From Paeniglutamicibacter sulfureus (GTDB lineage: Bacteria > Actinomycetota > Actinomycetes > Actinomycetales > Micrococcaceae), in contig NZ_BAAAWO010000001.1 in assembly GCF_039535115.1 (NCBI RefSeq), positions 434,001-498,000 of the forward strand: a stretch of DNA of 64,000 bases, given 5' to 3'. The stretch's first letter is position 1. The number at the start of each line of letters is the position of its first letter. Under the pieces are notes generated by a model, which was given only the letters and a program-made list of their open reading frames with translations, did no database searches and was not told the DNA's origin. Below, in pieces: positions 52,317 through 62,047 of this stretch. Both the position numbers and the translations under genes were made by a program.

Positions 52317-55300
52317 ATGGGCTTCACCCACCTGCACGTCGCCTCGGCCTTCAGCGCACACTACGGGGTTTCCTGGCCCGAGAACCTTGTCGCCGCGGCG
52401 CTCGCCGACGGGGCGGATGCCCTGGCCATCACCGACCGCGACGGACTCTACGGAAGCGTCAAGCACCTCAAGGCCTGCATCGAGCACGGAATCGACCCCA
52501 TCCTCGGGGTGGACCTTGCCATCCTTGAACCCGCACCGCCACGTGCCGCCCACGGCAAGCCCCTGCCCATGCGCACGGCCGGGCGCATCGTCGCCCTGGC
52601 CAGGGGGCATGACAGCGGCGCCGGGTACGCGGCACTCTGCCGCCTGGTCACCGCAGCACACCAAAAAGCCCCGGCCACGGCTGCGCCCAAGGGACACATC
52701 GGCATCACCCGCGAAGAACTGGCCACCCATGCACTGGGCCCGCAGGGGGAGGCGCTGCTGACCATCCTGCTGGGGCCGGGCTCCGACATCGGTCTGGCCA
52801 CCGGACACCGCCACTACTCCCAGGCACGCACCGCCCTGCACACCTGGCGCACCCTGCTGGGACCCGAGGCACTGCGGGTGGAGATCACCACCCACCTGAA
52901 CAACCCAGGGGACAGGCTCAGCACCGCACACGCCATCCGCATGCTGCGCTGCGCCGCCTCCGCTGACATCGCCCCCATCCTCACCAACGCCGTGCGTTAC
53001 ACGGACCCGGACGGGGCGGCCACCGCCGACGTCCTGGACTCCGCGCGGGCGCTGAGCTCCCTGGAAACCCTCAACGACATCCAACCCAACGGGCAGGGCT
53101 GGCTCAAGCCCGCCGGGCACATGCACCACCTCGCCACCGAGATCGCCCGCTACGCCTCCGACTCCACCCTGGCTGCCACCCTGCTGCGCAACACCGCCGC
53201 GCTCGCCGACTGGGCACGGATCGACCCGGTCCCGGACACCGGATGGGGAATCCCCGTGGTCCCCGAGGCACACATCATCGGCATCACCGCCGAACCCAAC
53301 GCCGAACTCGCCGCCCGCGCGGAAGCCGGAATCACCCGGCTGCTCCCCGCCGATGCCAACGACCCCGCGCTGCGCCACCGACTCCAGGCCGAACTGTCCA
53401 CCATCTCCGACCTCGGCTTCGCCCCCTACTTCCTCACCGTCGCGGAAGTCAGCTCCATGATCACGGGGATGGGGATACGCTCCGCCGCCCGCGGGTCCGG
53501 CGCCTCCTCACTGGTCAACTACCTCATCGGCATCAGCCAGGTGAACCCCCTGGCCCACGACCTGCTCTTCGAACGCTTCCTCTCCCGCGACCGCGCCACC
53601 CTGCCCGACATCGACATCGACGTCGAATCCGCCCAACGCCACAACATCTACCAAAAGATCTTCGACCGCTTCGGGCACCGACGCGTCAGCCTCATGAGCA
53701 TGCAAAACGGATACCGAGCCAGGGGGGCTGTACGCGACGCCGGCCAGGCCCTTGGCATGGAGGAGGAAGACATCGACGTGATCGCCAAGCAGCTCTGGCG
53801 CTTCTCCGCCTCGTCCTTCCGCGAAGCCCTGGAGGAAAAACCCGAACTCGCCCCCTTCGCCGACCGCCTCGGCACCGAAAAACAGCTCGACCTGCTCGTG
53901 GACCTCACCGAACGCCTCGACAGGCTGCCCCGCCACATCTCCATGCACCCCTGCGGCGTCATCCTCTCCGACGCGCACCTGCTCGAACGCACCCCCGTGG
54001 AACCCAGCGGGATCGGGCTGCCCATGAGCCAATTCGACAAGCACGACATGGACCCCATGGGCATGCTCAAGCTCGACGTGCTGGGGGTGCGCATGCAATC
54101 GGCCATCACCTACGCGCTCGAAGAGATCCAGCGCCTCCACCCCGACGCACAGGCAGTCGCCAAGGCGGGGGGACACCAGGGAGCCAAGCCCGGGGAAATC
54201 CCCGACTACATCCTGCCCAACGGCGCCATCGACCTCGCCCTGGTCCCACTGGACGACGAACCCACCTTCGAACTCATCCGCTCCACCCACACCCTGGGCT
54301 GCTTCCAGATCGAATCACCCGGACAGCGCGAACTCATCGGCAAGCTCGCGCCCAGGGAATTCAACGACCTCATCATCGACATCTCCCTCTTCCGCCCCGG
54401 ACCCATGAAATCCAACATGGTCAAGCCCTACCTGGAAAACCGCCACGGATTCGCACCCGAAAAATACCCCCACCCGGATTTGGCACCCGCGCTCGCCGAG
54501 ACCCACGGTGTCACCGTCTTCCACGAACAGGTGCTGCGGATCTTCCACGTGATGACAGGCTGCGGGCTGGCCAAGGCCGATGTCTACCGCAGGCTGCTGG
54601 GCAACCCGAAGGCGGAGCCGGCGGTGGAGTCCCTCTTCCGCTCGCGGGCACTGGGGCGCGGCTATTCCCTGGAAGTCATCGACGAGGTCTGGCACACGCT
54701 GGCGGCCTTCGGGTCCTTCGGGTTCTGCAAGGCCCACGGGGCGGCCTTCGCCGTGCCCACCTACCACTCGGCCTGGCTCAAGGCCCACCACCCCGAGGCC
54801 TTCCTGGCCGGCATCTGGGAACACGACCCCGGCATGTACCCCAAGCGCCTGCTGGTGGCCGAGGCCCGGCGCATGGGCATCGAAATCCTGCCGCTGGACA
54901 TCAACCGCTCCGCGCCCGGCTACAAGGTGGAAAGGCTCGACGGGCTGCTGCCTCCGGCGCAGTTGCCGGTGGTGCCGCGGGCCGTGGGGGCGGCGCCCCC
55001 GGGGCGGTACGGCATCAGGATCTCGCTGCGCGGGATCCGCGGGGTCTCCGAACGCGAGGTTTCCCGGGTGGCGGCCGGACAGCCCTACGACTCGATCGCC
55101 GACGTGCGGGCCCGCTCCGGGCTCACCCGCACCTCGCTGAACCACTTTGCCGCGCTGGGCGCCTTCGATTCGCTGCAGGCCGATGTCGGGCGCGGGAACC
55201 GTGCCGACCTGGTTGAGCACCTGCGTGCCGGACCGGGAAAGGCCCTGCCGCAGCGCTACCGGCCGATTCCCGGGCAGCTTGCCCTGCCGCTGGGGGACGT

Positions 55301-55889
55301 GGAGCTTTCCAACATGGCGATCGGGGCGGCGCACACGCCCTTGGACGAGGTGGTGCGCACCGAGCTGGACCTGATGTCCATCGATGTCAGTGCGCACCTG
55401 ATGGAATCCCACGCCCCGCTGCTGGACTCCCTGGGCGTCTCGCGCGCGCAGGACCTGCTGGGCATGCGCAACGGCACCGAGGTCCTGGTGGCCGGGGTGC
55501 GGGTGGCCACGCAGACCCCGCCGATGCGCGGCGGGCGACGGGTCGTGTTCATCTCGGTGGACGACGGCACCGGCTGCGTCGATGCAACGTTCTTCCACGA
55601 GGCCCAGCGGCGTTGCGGCCCGCTGCTCTTCTCCACCCGGCTGCTGCTGATCCACGGGCTCACCCGCCGCACCGGGCCCCGCGGCATCAGCCTGCAGGCG
55701 CTCGATGCCTGGGACCTGTCGGAAAAGGGCACGCTGCCGGCTCCGGGCTACCTGACCGACCCCGCCAGGGCGCGCAACGAGGACTTCGGGTCCTCCGCCG
55801 CCGGGCCTGCCGTGAAGCACACCGGGATGTCGTTGGCCCAACGCATGGCCGCCGAGGACCTGGACACCCGCGGCTATCTGGGTGCCTGA
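52317..55889 (+). CDS. dnaE2: Error-prone DNA polymerase DnaE2
   Basis: A 1190-residue C-family polymerase. The N-terminal PHP domain (FTHLHVASAFSAHYG) is followed by the polymerase core with the catalytic Asp triad region LPDIDIDVES and a third Asp further on, the tau-less fingers (HISMHPCGVILSD), a helix-hairpin-helix and an OB-fold near the end (GMRNGTEVLVAGVRVATQTPPMRGG, in parts). It copies damaged DNA in the SOS mutasome with ImuA/ImuB. The ATG at 52317 has AAGGAGGG upstream. A LexA box controls it. It is slightly longer than usual, and no imuA or imuB lies nearby. Confidence 0.95.
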   Translation: MGFTHLHVASAFSAHYGVSWPENLVAAALADGADALAITDRDGLYGSVKHLKACIEHGIDPILGVDLAILEPAPPRAAHGKPLPMRTAGRIVALARGHDSGAGYAALCRLVTAAHQKAPATAAPKGHIGITREELATHALGPQGEALLTILLGPGSDIGLATGHRHYSQARTALHTWRTLLGPEALRVEITTHLNNPGDRLSTAHAIRMLRCAASADIAPILTNAVRYTDPDGAATADVLDSARALSSLETLNDIQPNGQGWLKPAGHMHHLATEIARYASDSTLAATLLRNTAALADWARIDPVPDTGWGIPVVPEAHIIGITAEPNAELAARAEAGITRLLPADANDPALRHRLQAELSTISDLGFAPYFLTVAEVSSMITGMGIRSAARGSGASSLVNYLIGISQVNPLAHDLLFERFLSRDRATLPDIDIDVESAQRHNIYQKIFDRFGHRRVSLMSMQNGYRARGAVRDAGQALGMEEEDIDVIAKQLWRFSASSFREALEEKPELAPFADRLGTEKQLDLLVDLTERLDRLPRHISMHPCGVILSDAHLLERTPVEPSGIGLPMSQFDKHDMDPMGMLKLDVLGVRMQSAITYALEEIQRLHPDAQAVAKAGGHQGAKPGEIPDYILPNGAIDLALVPLDDEPTFELIRSTHTLGCFQIESPGQRELIGKLAPREFNDLIIDISLFRPGPMKSNMVKPYLENRHGFAPEKYPHPDLAPALAETHGVTVFHEQVLRIFHVMTGCGLAKADVYRRLLGNPKAEPAVESLFRSRALGRGYSLEVIDEVWHTLAAFGSFGFCKAHGAAFAVPTYHSAWLKAHHPEAFLAGIWEHDPGMYPKRLLVAEARRMGIEILPLDINRSAPGYKVERLDGLLPPAQLPVVPRAVGAAPPGRYGIRISLRGIRGVSEREVSRVAAGQPYDSIADVRARSGLTRTSLNHFAALGAFDSLQADVGRGNRADLVEHLRAGPGKALPQRYRPIPGQLALPLGDVELSNMAIGAAHTPLDEVVRTELDLMSIDVSAHLMESHAPLLDSLGVSRAQDLLGMRNGTEVLVAGVRVATQTPPMRGGRRVVFISVDDGTGCVDATFFHEAQRRCGPLLFSTRLLLIHGLTRRTGPRGISLQALDAWDLSEKGTLPAPGYLTDPARARNEDFGSSAAGPAVKHTGMSLAQRMAAEDLDTRGYLGA

Positions 55890-55907
55890 TTGCGCCGGGG
55901 TTATTGG

Positions 55908-57017
55908 TTAGCCGAGACGTTCCCCGTTGCGCAGGTGTTCGCGCAATCCAGGAATCGAGTACCTGACTTCGCCGCGTCCGGCCGGTTCGATCAGCCCGGC
56001 CTCAATGAGGCGGGCGCGGTAGTTGGCGGCCAATTGCAGCGAGGCCTTCATGCGCTGGGCCACCGCGGCGGTGCTGGACGGGCCGTTGTCGCGGGACATC
56101 GCCCGGAGATAGTCCATGTCCCGGTCGGAGGCCTTGGAGATGGCCGGGCCGACAACCATGCGGATGTTTCGCTTCAGGGCCGCGGCAACTGCCTTGTCCG
56201 CTGATTCCCGGTCAACCGCGCCCCCACCCCGTTCGGCTTCCTTCCACAGGAAGTAGCCGATCAGCTGGATGAGGAACGGGTAGCCGAAGCTCGCCTCGGC
56301 CGCCTCTTCCAGGAACCCGTCGGGAAACCGGATCCCGGCCGCCGAGAATTGCCGCGCGTAGGAATCCCTGACATCCCTAACCTCGACGGAGTGCAGGTCG
56401 ATCTTGTCGGCCCTGCGAAGGAAGGTCGCCACGCCTTCGTTGAGGATGTCGGAGATCGCAGCCGGCAGGCCGGCGCAAACGAAGCTGATGGGCAGCCCGT
56501 CCCGCACCCAGTGCTGGATGACGGCGGCCAGCTGCAGCAATTCACTGCGGTCGGCGTCCTGGATTTCATCCAGCGTGATCAACAGCCCGGTGCCATTTTC
56601 ATCCAGGCGATGCAAGAGCTTCGCCCCGAGATTGCGGAACTCGACCTGGCGCTCCCGGGGAAGCTGCGTGGTGACCCCGAAGCCGGCGGCCGAGAACGCA
56701 AGAATTTTCCTGGGTGGCGGGCCGTCACCCAATTCCTCATCGATGAGGAGTGCGGAGTCTGCGATCCTTGCCAGGAAGCCTGCGGTGGAAGTCTCGGAGA
56801 TGACGGCCCAGCCCTGCTCCTGCGCCAGCCCCTGCGCCTCGTTGAGCATGACGGTCTTCCCCACGCCGCGGGCCCCGGTGATGATGCTCAGCAAACCCAG
56901 GACGCCGGACCGGATGCGCAGACCGTATTCGAACTCTTCCAAGGTGTCGTTTCGGTCAATCAGCTCCGGGGGAGTCCTGCCGAAGGTCGGCCGGAACGGG
57001 TTTTGCAAGCCTGACAT
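55908..57017 (-). CDS. AAA ATPase with C-terminal winged-helix region (ORC-like)
   Basis: A 369-residue STAND/ORC-type AAA_16 ATPase. Walker A is TGARGVGKT (residues 47-55), Walker B LLITLDEIQDA and sensor-like VCAGLPAAI. The last 90 residues form a probable winged helix (MSRDNGPSSTAAVAQRM, in parts; YRARLIEAGLIEPAGRGEVRYSI, in parts). The start has AGGAGAT. A perfect palindrome with a -10 hexamer in its centre lies upstream, so it may bind DNA and regulate itself. These ATPases are common in actinobacterial genomes with unknown roles. Confidence 0.83.
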   Translation of the reverse strand: MSGLQNPFRPTFGRTPPELIDRNDTLEEFEYGLRIRSGVLGLLSIITGARGVGKTVMLNEAQGLAQEQGWAVISETSTAGFLARIADSALLIDEELGDGPPPRKILAFSAAGFGVTTQLPRERQVEFRNLGAKLLHRLDENGTGLLITLDEIQDADRSELLQLAAVIQHWVRDGLPISFVCAGLPAAISDILNEGVATFLRRADKIDLHSVEVRDVRDSYARQFSAAGIRFPDGFLEEAAEASFGYPFLIQLIGYFLWKEAERGGGAVDRESADKAVAAALKRNIRMVVGPAISKASDRDMDYLRAMSRDNGPSSTAAVAQRMKASLQLAANYRARLIEAGLIEPAGRGEVRYSIPGLREHLRNGERLG

Positions 57018-57039
57018 CGGATCTCCTGCCGGTGAAATG

Positions 57040-57062
57040 GTGTGAATTCTATTTATTCACAC
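57040..57062. promoter_or_regulatory. Palindromic operator GTGTGAAT-N7-ATTCACAC
   Basis: Perfect 8-bp arms flank seven bases. On the minus strand TAGAAT straddles the spacer, so the site overlaps the promoter of the AAA ATPase gene. Confidence 0.75.
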
Positions 57063-57109
57063 TTTACACATCTATTCATAACGCAGCCAGCCTGACCATA
57101 CAACCGGGC

Positions 57110-57190
57110 AGCGAGGATCTGACCCAATGGGCCCGGTTGCGCGACGCCGCCATCGAGTGCTTCGCCGCGCACGGGTTCGGTGAATCCCGC
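57110..57190 (+). pseudogene. Fragment of a TetR-family regulator gene
   Basis: One frame encodes LTQWARLRDAAIECFAAHGF, the first helix pair of a TetR HTH, and then loses similarity at about 57180 before the recognition helix. No start codon or remainder of the gene exists. It is probably the N-terminal scar of a deleted regulator next to the VOC gene. Confidence 0.55.
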
Positions 57191-57233
57191 AACCTCTTTA
57201 CACGGGTTTCGTGGCGGCGTTAGCGTGTGCAGC

Positions 57234-57611
57234 ATGGATTGGAAACTGGAGCTTGTGTTTGTCCCCGTGTCCGATGTGGACCGCGCCAAGGATTTTTACG
57301 TGAACAAGGTCGGGTTCAATGCCGACTACGACGAGCGGCCCACCGAGTCGATCCGCTTCGTCCAGCTGACCCCGCCGGGGTCGGCCTGCTCGATCACCAT
57401 TGGCGAGGGACTGAACGATGCTGCGCCCGGGACCGCACCCAGCCTGCAGATGGTGGTCAGCGACATCCAGGTCGCCCACGACCAGCTCAAGGCCAACGGC
57501 GTGGATGTCAGCGACATCGACATCCAGCCGTGGGGGCATTTCGTTCACTTTGCCGATCCGGACGGGAACAAGTGGGCGGTGCAATACCTGCCGCAGCGGC
57601 CGAACGGATAG
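57234..57611 (+). CDS. VOC-family protein
   Basis: A 125-residue VOC domain (WKLELVFVPVSDVDRAKDFYV ... QPWGHFVHFADPDGNKWAVQ, in parts). It has TAGCGT seven bases before the ATG, a leaderless start, so the frame from 57180 is not used. The nearby TetR scar suggests it was once regulated by that gene. Function unknown. Confidence 0.87.
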   Translation: MDWKLELVFVPVSDVDRAKDFYVNKVGFNADYDERPTESIRFVQLTPPGSACSITIGEGLNDAAPGTAPSLQMVVSDIQVAHDQLKANGVDVSDIDIQPWGHFVHFADPDGNKWAVQYLPQRPNG

Positions 57612-57615
57612 CCAC

Positions 57616-57753
57616 TCAACCGGCAGTAAATTGCCGGTCAGGCCCTTGTTGCGGGTTCTTCGAGGGACGGAGCGGGAACTGCGGTTTCGCAGGAACGAGC
57701 CGCAGCAATAGGAAGGCCCCGATTCCTCACCAGGACGGTGAAGACCGGGGCGA
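57616..57753. terminator. Hairpins between the VOC gene and the membrane-protein gene
   Basis: CCGGCA/TGCCGG lies just after the VOC stop, and an extended GGCCCCG...CGGGGC hairpin with CTCACC/GGTGA inside spans about 57715-57753. They lie in the convergent space and probably end both transcripts. T-runs are short. Confidence 0.45.
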
Positions 57754-57774
57754 TCCGTCAATTTCGCGTCCAAC

Positions 57775-58515
57775 TTAGCGTCGGCCGGTAACCCGCTTGC
57801 TGGGCGGCAGGTCCCATTCGCCGTTGCCCATGCGCAGGACGGCCAGGCTCACCATGAAACTCGCCACGGTCGTCAAGCCCCAGCCTAGCGTCACGTCAAG
57901 CAGCCTGCTGGGAATCACCACTGCCGCAATGAAATGGAACGGTTGGGAGACCATCAGGGCAATGGCCGCCCACCATTTGATGATTCCGGCCCGCCCCAGC
58001 GCAATGCCAATCAGCACCATGCCCCCGATGTGTCCAATGAGCCAGATGATTCCTCCCACGGCCGCGAAAGTGCTGTCTTGGAGTGCGACACCGATCGCGG
58101 TAATGCTCGGTTGGCCGAAACCGCTGGCACCCAATTGCGAGACCAAATAGTCCATGTTGACCGTGGTCGCACCCATGCTCCATCCAACAAACGTGAGCGC
58201 GCCGCCAATGGTGGCCAAGGCAGGCGATCCCCGCCTGGCCACATATGCGATCGCCACAACGCCAAACAGCAATGCCGGGGCGAAGAAGAGTCCGGACCAC
58301 ACCATGAAGTCCAACGTCGACCCATGGGCCAGGGACTGGGCCACCACCGACGCCGGGGCATCGGTGGTCCAGTACGGCATGATGGCTCGGATCACGAGGA
58401 TTCCCAGCGGGCCGAGCGTAATGACCAGGGCGGCGGCGATCCGCCAAAAGGTGCGCATGTCCCGCGCCGCAGCCAGCGACGAAGACTCGGCGCGCACCTC
58501 GTTCATCCGTGTCAT
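57775..58515 (-). CDS. Six-TM membrane protein next to a two-component system
   Basis: A 246-residue protein with about six hydrophobic helices (AALVITLGPLGILVIRAIM, GLFFAPALLFGVVAIAYVA, GGIIWLIGHIGGMVLIGIAL, FHFIAAVVIP, VASFMVSLAVL and others). The family is not certain; it resembles DUF4386-like actinobacterial proteins. The start at 58515 has AAGGAAGG. It is divergent from the sensor kinase gene and may be its target. Confidence 0.75.
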   Translation of the reverse strand: MTRMNEVRAESSSLAAARDMRTFWRIAAALVITLGPLGILVIRAIMPYWTTDAPASVVAQSLAHGSTLDFMVWSGLFFAPALLFGVVAIAYVARRGSPALATIGGALTFVGWSMGATTVNMDYLVSQLGASGFGQPSITAIGVALQDSTFAAVGGIIWLIGHIGGMVLIGIALGRAGIIKWWAAIALMVSQPFHFIAAVVIPSRLLDVTLGWGLTTVASFMVSLAVLRMGNGEWDLPPSKRVTGRR

Positions 58516-58669
58516 GGTCTTGCCTTCCTTGATAGGGGGCGGCGATGGGTTCGTCAGCCACAACCCCAGCATGGGCGGATGCGGAGCAGCACGAATCGTG
58601 GAGGGCACCTGAAAAACCTCGGTGCTGGCACGGAGGGCCCAACCATGGATCCGGGCTTATGCTGTGCCC

Positions 58670-60631
58670 ATGGCATGGGCCCGCGCGGTTTCGATTGCAG
58701 TGCTTCCGCTGGCGGCGGTGTCGTTGTCGTTGGCGGCATGGGCGCTGACTTCCGGCGTGGATGCGCCCGCCGCACGTTGGCTGGGGCTCTGCATCTTCAT
58801 GTCCCTGCCCGCGCTCGTCTTGGGGCACCTCATCACCCGTCGCCTGCCGCGCCAGGGCGTGGGCGCGCTCCTGGGTTGCGCAGGGCTGGTGATCCTCGCC
58901 GTGGGCTGCACCGACACCTATCTCGCGGCCGCGAAAGCATCCAGTGCCCTCCCGGTGAACGGCCTGTGGATCTCCTTGGCCCAGGGTGCCTGGATGCTGC
59001 TCTACCTGCCGTGGGCGCTGATGCTCCTGGTGTTTCCCTCTGGAATCCTGGGTGATCGGTCCGCCCGGCGACTGGCTGCCGGGCTTACGGCAGTCGCCGC
59101 GGTCTTCGGGGTCTTGGCAGCCTTGAGCCCCGCACCCTATGGAGATCCATTTCAGCAGCACCGGGGGCTGGGTTCGGTGCCCGGTGCAGACATTGCCGCC
59201 GTCGCCCTGTTGCCGGGCTTTCTGGCCCTCCTGGTGCTCAGCGTCGTAGACCTAGGCAGGCGATTCAGGCGGGCCGATCCCGCCGAAAGAAACCAGATCC
59301 GCTGGCTGGCGCTGGCCGGGACCGGCATTCCCGCAACCCTGCTGCTGTGTTGGGCCGGGTATCTGGTGAACCGCAACGAATCCATCGTGATGGTCGGGCT
59401 GGCGGCCATGTACCTGTTCATCCCCGCTGCCATCGGCCTGGCGATTCTGCACGAGGACCTCTTTGACGCCGGGCGCGTGCTGGTCTCGGCGATGGGCGTG
59501 GGTGCGGTGCTCGGTGCCGTCGTGGCCTTGGCCGTGCTGCTGATGTGGTGGCCCGGGACTGGGTCCCGGCCGGCCATGGCACTGGTCGTGGCCGGCACCG
59601 CCGCGGGGACAGTGGTCCTGATGGCGCTGCGGCCACGCATCCAACGCCTGATCGGCCGCCTGGTCTACGCCGAGCACGAGCGCCTCGTCGAGACCCTGAA
59701 GGCGTTTGAAAACCGGGTCTTCACCAATGCGGCACGGCCTGCGGACCTCGAGGGGATCCTGCGCGCCGCCACCGCCGACCCCCTGCTGCGGATCGGCTAT
59801 GCCCTCTCGTCCGGCGACGGTTTTTGCGATGCGAGCGGTTCCCGGCTTGGGGCGGACTCCGGGATACCCGTGGCCCTGTCCGGGAAGGTCTCCGGGATCC
59901 TCATTCCGGGTCCGGGGCGCGGCCGGGTGTTCAACGCCGAGGCCACCAGGGCGCTGGCGCTGATGCTGGAGATGGGGCGGCAGCAGGTTGAACTTTCCGG
60001 GGCGCTGGCCGAAGTTGATGCCAGCCGCACGCGCCTGCTCTTGGCCTCGCTCGCCGAACGCAAGCGCCTCGAGCGAGACCTGCACGACGGCGCGCAGCAA
60101 CGGCTGGTTGCCCTGGGCATGGGACTTCGGCTGATGCAGCGGCGGCTGCCGGCCAACGGCCAGGAACTTGCCGCCCAGCTTGACGCCGCGGTCGCCGAAC
60201 TGGCCACCGCGGTAGCCGAATTGCGGCAAATTGCCCACGGCATCAGGCCCAGCGCCCTGGACGAGGGGCTCGAGACCGCACTTCGCCAACTCAGCGGCAG
60301 GTCCCCGACCCCCGTGTCGCTGCACATTGACGGGCACCTGGCCGACGTGCCGGAGGTTGTTGGCGCGACGGCCTACTTCGTGGCCGCGGAGGCGGTGCAC
60401 AATGCGAACAAGCATGCCGCGGCGCAGCGCATCACCGTGCGACTGGGGTCGGAGGGGCAGGCCATCAGGCTGTATGTCAGTGATGATGGCCGCGGCGGAG
60501 CCCGGAGCACCCCGGGTGGGGGACTTGCCGGGCTGGACGACAGGGTCAACGCGTTGGGCGGAAAATTGGTTGTCAGCAGCGAGAGCGGTTGCGGCACCAC
60601 CATCGAGGCGGTGCTGCCATGCGGCTGGTGA
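58670..60631 (+). CDS. Membrane-bound sensor histidine kinase (NarL-type system)
   Basis: A 653-residue kinase with about eight N-terminal TM helices (residues 5-330), a linker, a HisKA_3 dimerisation domain with phospho-acceptor His472 in [12 protein letters not shown], and an HATPase_c domain with NANKHAAA (N box) and [16 protein letters not shown] (G box). The start at 58670 has TATGCT six bases upstream (leaderless). It overlaps the response-regulator gene by 13 bases. The stimulus is unknown; the DUF4386-like membrane protein next door may be linked. Confidence 0.92.
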   Translation: MAWARAVSIAVLPLAAVSLSLAAWALTSGVDAPAARWLGLCIFMSLPALVLGHLITRRLPRQGVGALLGCAGLVILAVGCTDTYLAAAKASSALPVNGLWISLAQGAWMLLYLPWALMLLVFPSGILGDRSARRLAAGLTAVAAVFGVLAALSPAPYGDPFQQHRGLGSVPGADIAAVALLPGFLALLVLSVVDLGRRFRRADPAERNQIRWLALAGTGIPATLLLCWAGYLVNRNESIVMVGLAAMYLFIPAAIGLAILHEDLFDAGRVLVSAMGVGAVLGAVVALAVLLMWWPGTGSRPAMALVVAGTAAGTVVLMALRPRIQRLIGRLVYAEHERLVETLKAFENRVFTNAARPADLEGILRAATADPLLRIGYALSSGDGFCDASGSRLGADSGIPVALSGKVSGILIPGPGRGRVFNAEATRALALMLEMGRQQVELSGALAEVDASRTRLLLASLAERKRLERDLHDGAQQRLVALGMGLRLMQRRLPANGQELAAQLDAAVAELATAVAELRQIAHGIRPSALDEGLETALRQLSGRSPTPVSLHIDGHLADVPEVVGATAYFVAAEAVHNANKHAAAQRITVRLGSEGQAIRLYVSDDGRGGARSTPGGGLAGLDDRVNALGGKLVVSSESGCGTTIEAVLPCGW

Positions 60632-61269
60632 TTGCCGAGGACTCCGCGCTCTTTCGCCAGGGGCTTGCGAACCTGCTGGTGGATGCCGGGCACGAGGTGC
60701 TCGCGGCCGTCGGCGATGCCGAGGCGGCAGTGTTGCAAACAAGGGCCCTGGGACCCGATGTCTTGATCTGCGATGTGCGCATGCCGCCGGATCTCAGCGA
60801 CGACGGCGCGCGCGCCGCCGTGGTGCTGCGCGGCGAGTTTCCCCGGCTTGGCATTGTGCTGCTGTCCCAGCGCATCGAAACCAAACACACTGCACGGTTG
60901 GTCCCCGGTGGATATTTTGCCTACCTGCTCAAGGACCGGGTGCTGGACGTGAATGAATTCCTGGACACCCTGCGCCGGGTGCGGGAGGGTGGAAGTGCCC
61001 TGGATCCGGAACTGGTTCTCGAACTCATCGGCGCGGCACGCACGAACCGCACCGTGGAATCCCTGACCCTGCGCGAGCGCGAGGTGCTGGCGCTGATGGC
61101 CGAGGGGCGCACCAACCTGGGCATTGCCCAGCGCCTGTGGCTGACCGAACGCACCGTGGAGACACATGTGGGCAACATCCTGGCCAAGCTCGAGCTGCCC
61201 GTGGCCGCGCAGGACCACCGCAGGGTCCTGGCGGTCATCGCCTACCTGCAGGCGCAGGGACGCACCTAG
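60619..61269 (+). CDS. NarL/LuxR-family response regulator
   Basis: A 216-residue regulator. The receiver domain has acidic residues E7/D8, the phospho-acceptor Asp52 (LICDVRMPP), and Lys in YLLKDRV. The C-terminal LuxR HTH is [36 protein letters not shown], in parts. It pairs with the kinase just upstream by gene overlap. It overlaps the convergent AhpD-like gene by four bases. Confidence 0.93.
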   Translation: MRLVIAEDSALFRQGLANLLVDAGHEVLAAVGDAEAAVLQTRALGPDVLICDVRMPPDLSDDGARAAVVLRGEFPRLGIVLLSQRIETKHTARLVPGGYFAYLLKDRVLDVNEFLDTLRRVREGGSALDPELVLELIGAARTNRTVESLTLREREVLALMAEGRTNLGIAQRLWLTERTVETHVGNILAKLELPVAAQDHRRVLAVIAYLQAQGRT

Positions 61270-61718
61270 GGCTTGACCGGGTAGCGGGACGTGATCGCAA
61301 CCCGGTTGAACATGTTGATCGCCGCGCTCAGCCAGGCGACCGCGGAGATCTGTTCGTCGGACAGCACCGCCCTGGCCATGGTGTACACCCCATGCGGGAC
61401 GTGGTCCACCGAGACCAAGGTGATGGACTCGCACAATGCCAAGGCCGCGCGTTCCACCGCCGTGAAGTATTCGGAGTCGGCCCACGCCGAGACCAAGGCC
61501 AGGCGGTCGGTGCTCTCGCCGAGTTTCAGGGCGTCGCGGGTATGCATGCGCAGGCAATAGGTGCAGCCATTGATTTGCGAGGCCCGCACCTTGAGCAGCT
61601 CGCGAAGCTTGGGATCGATTCCCGCGGCATCGGCGGAATCGCTGGCGGCCTTGTTCATGGCGAGCAGCGCCGCATACGCAGCAGGATCGGACTTGCTGAG
61701 ATTAACCCTGGGTTCCAT
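61266..61718 (-). CDS. Carboxymuconolactone decarboxylase/AhpD-like protein
   Basis: A 150-residue all-alpha protein of the CMD family with the redox-type motif [15 protein letters not shown] (Cys-x2-Cys then His), as in AhpD-like peroxidase partners and uncharacterised relatives. A TAGCAT hexamer six bases before the ATG indicates a leaderless start. It is convergent with the response regulator. Confidence 0.9.
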   Translation of the reverse strand: MEPRVNLSKSDPAAYAALLAMNKAASDSADAAGIDPKLRELLKVRASQINGCTYCLRMHTRDALKLGESTDRLALVSAWADSEYFTAVERAALALCESITLVSVDHVPHGVYTMARAVLSDEQISAVAWLSAAINMFNRVAITSRYPVKP

Positions 61719-61772
61719 GCCTAGATGCTAGCCCGGCTTGTCGACAAGTAGTAGAGGGGCTGAATGCCGGCC

Positions 61773-62047
61773 TCAGGAACCCGGCAGCCCGCGTTTGGAC
61801 AGATGGGCCCGTACATTGGGCATCAACAGGTCCTGGCGATATTCGCCGATGCGCTGCACGAGGCCCTCTGCCTCCGCGGTGACGCCGGCGGGGCTCCACG
61901 CTTGATCGCGTTTCCCGCGCCCACCGAATTTGAGGGCTCCCGCATCAACGAGCTTCTGGATCCCCGAGTTGGCGGCGGTTTCGCTGGGATTCAGGAGCCG
62001 CGCGGTCGTTCCGACCGCGAGCAAGGGTTGGCCAGGGTTCAGGCCCT
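61773..62047 (-). pseudogene. C-terminal remnant of a Fic-family or HTH protein
   Basis: A frame with no ATG, opened only by TTG or CTG after a TAG, encodes a winged-helix-like tail: TARLLNPSETAANSGIQKLV, then GALKFGGRGKRDQAW, similar to the C-terminal HTH of Fic-family proteins and related regulators. The catalytic N-terminal part is missing. A frame on the other strand is not convincing. Probably a decaying fragment. Confidence 0.45.
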
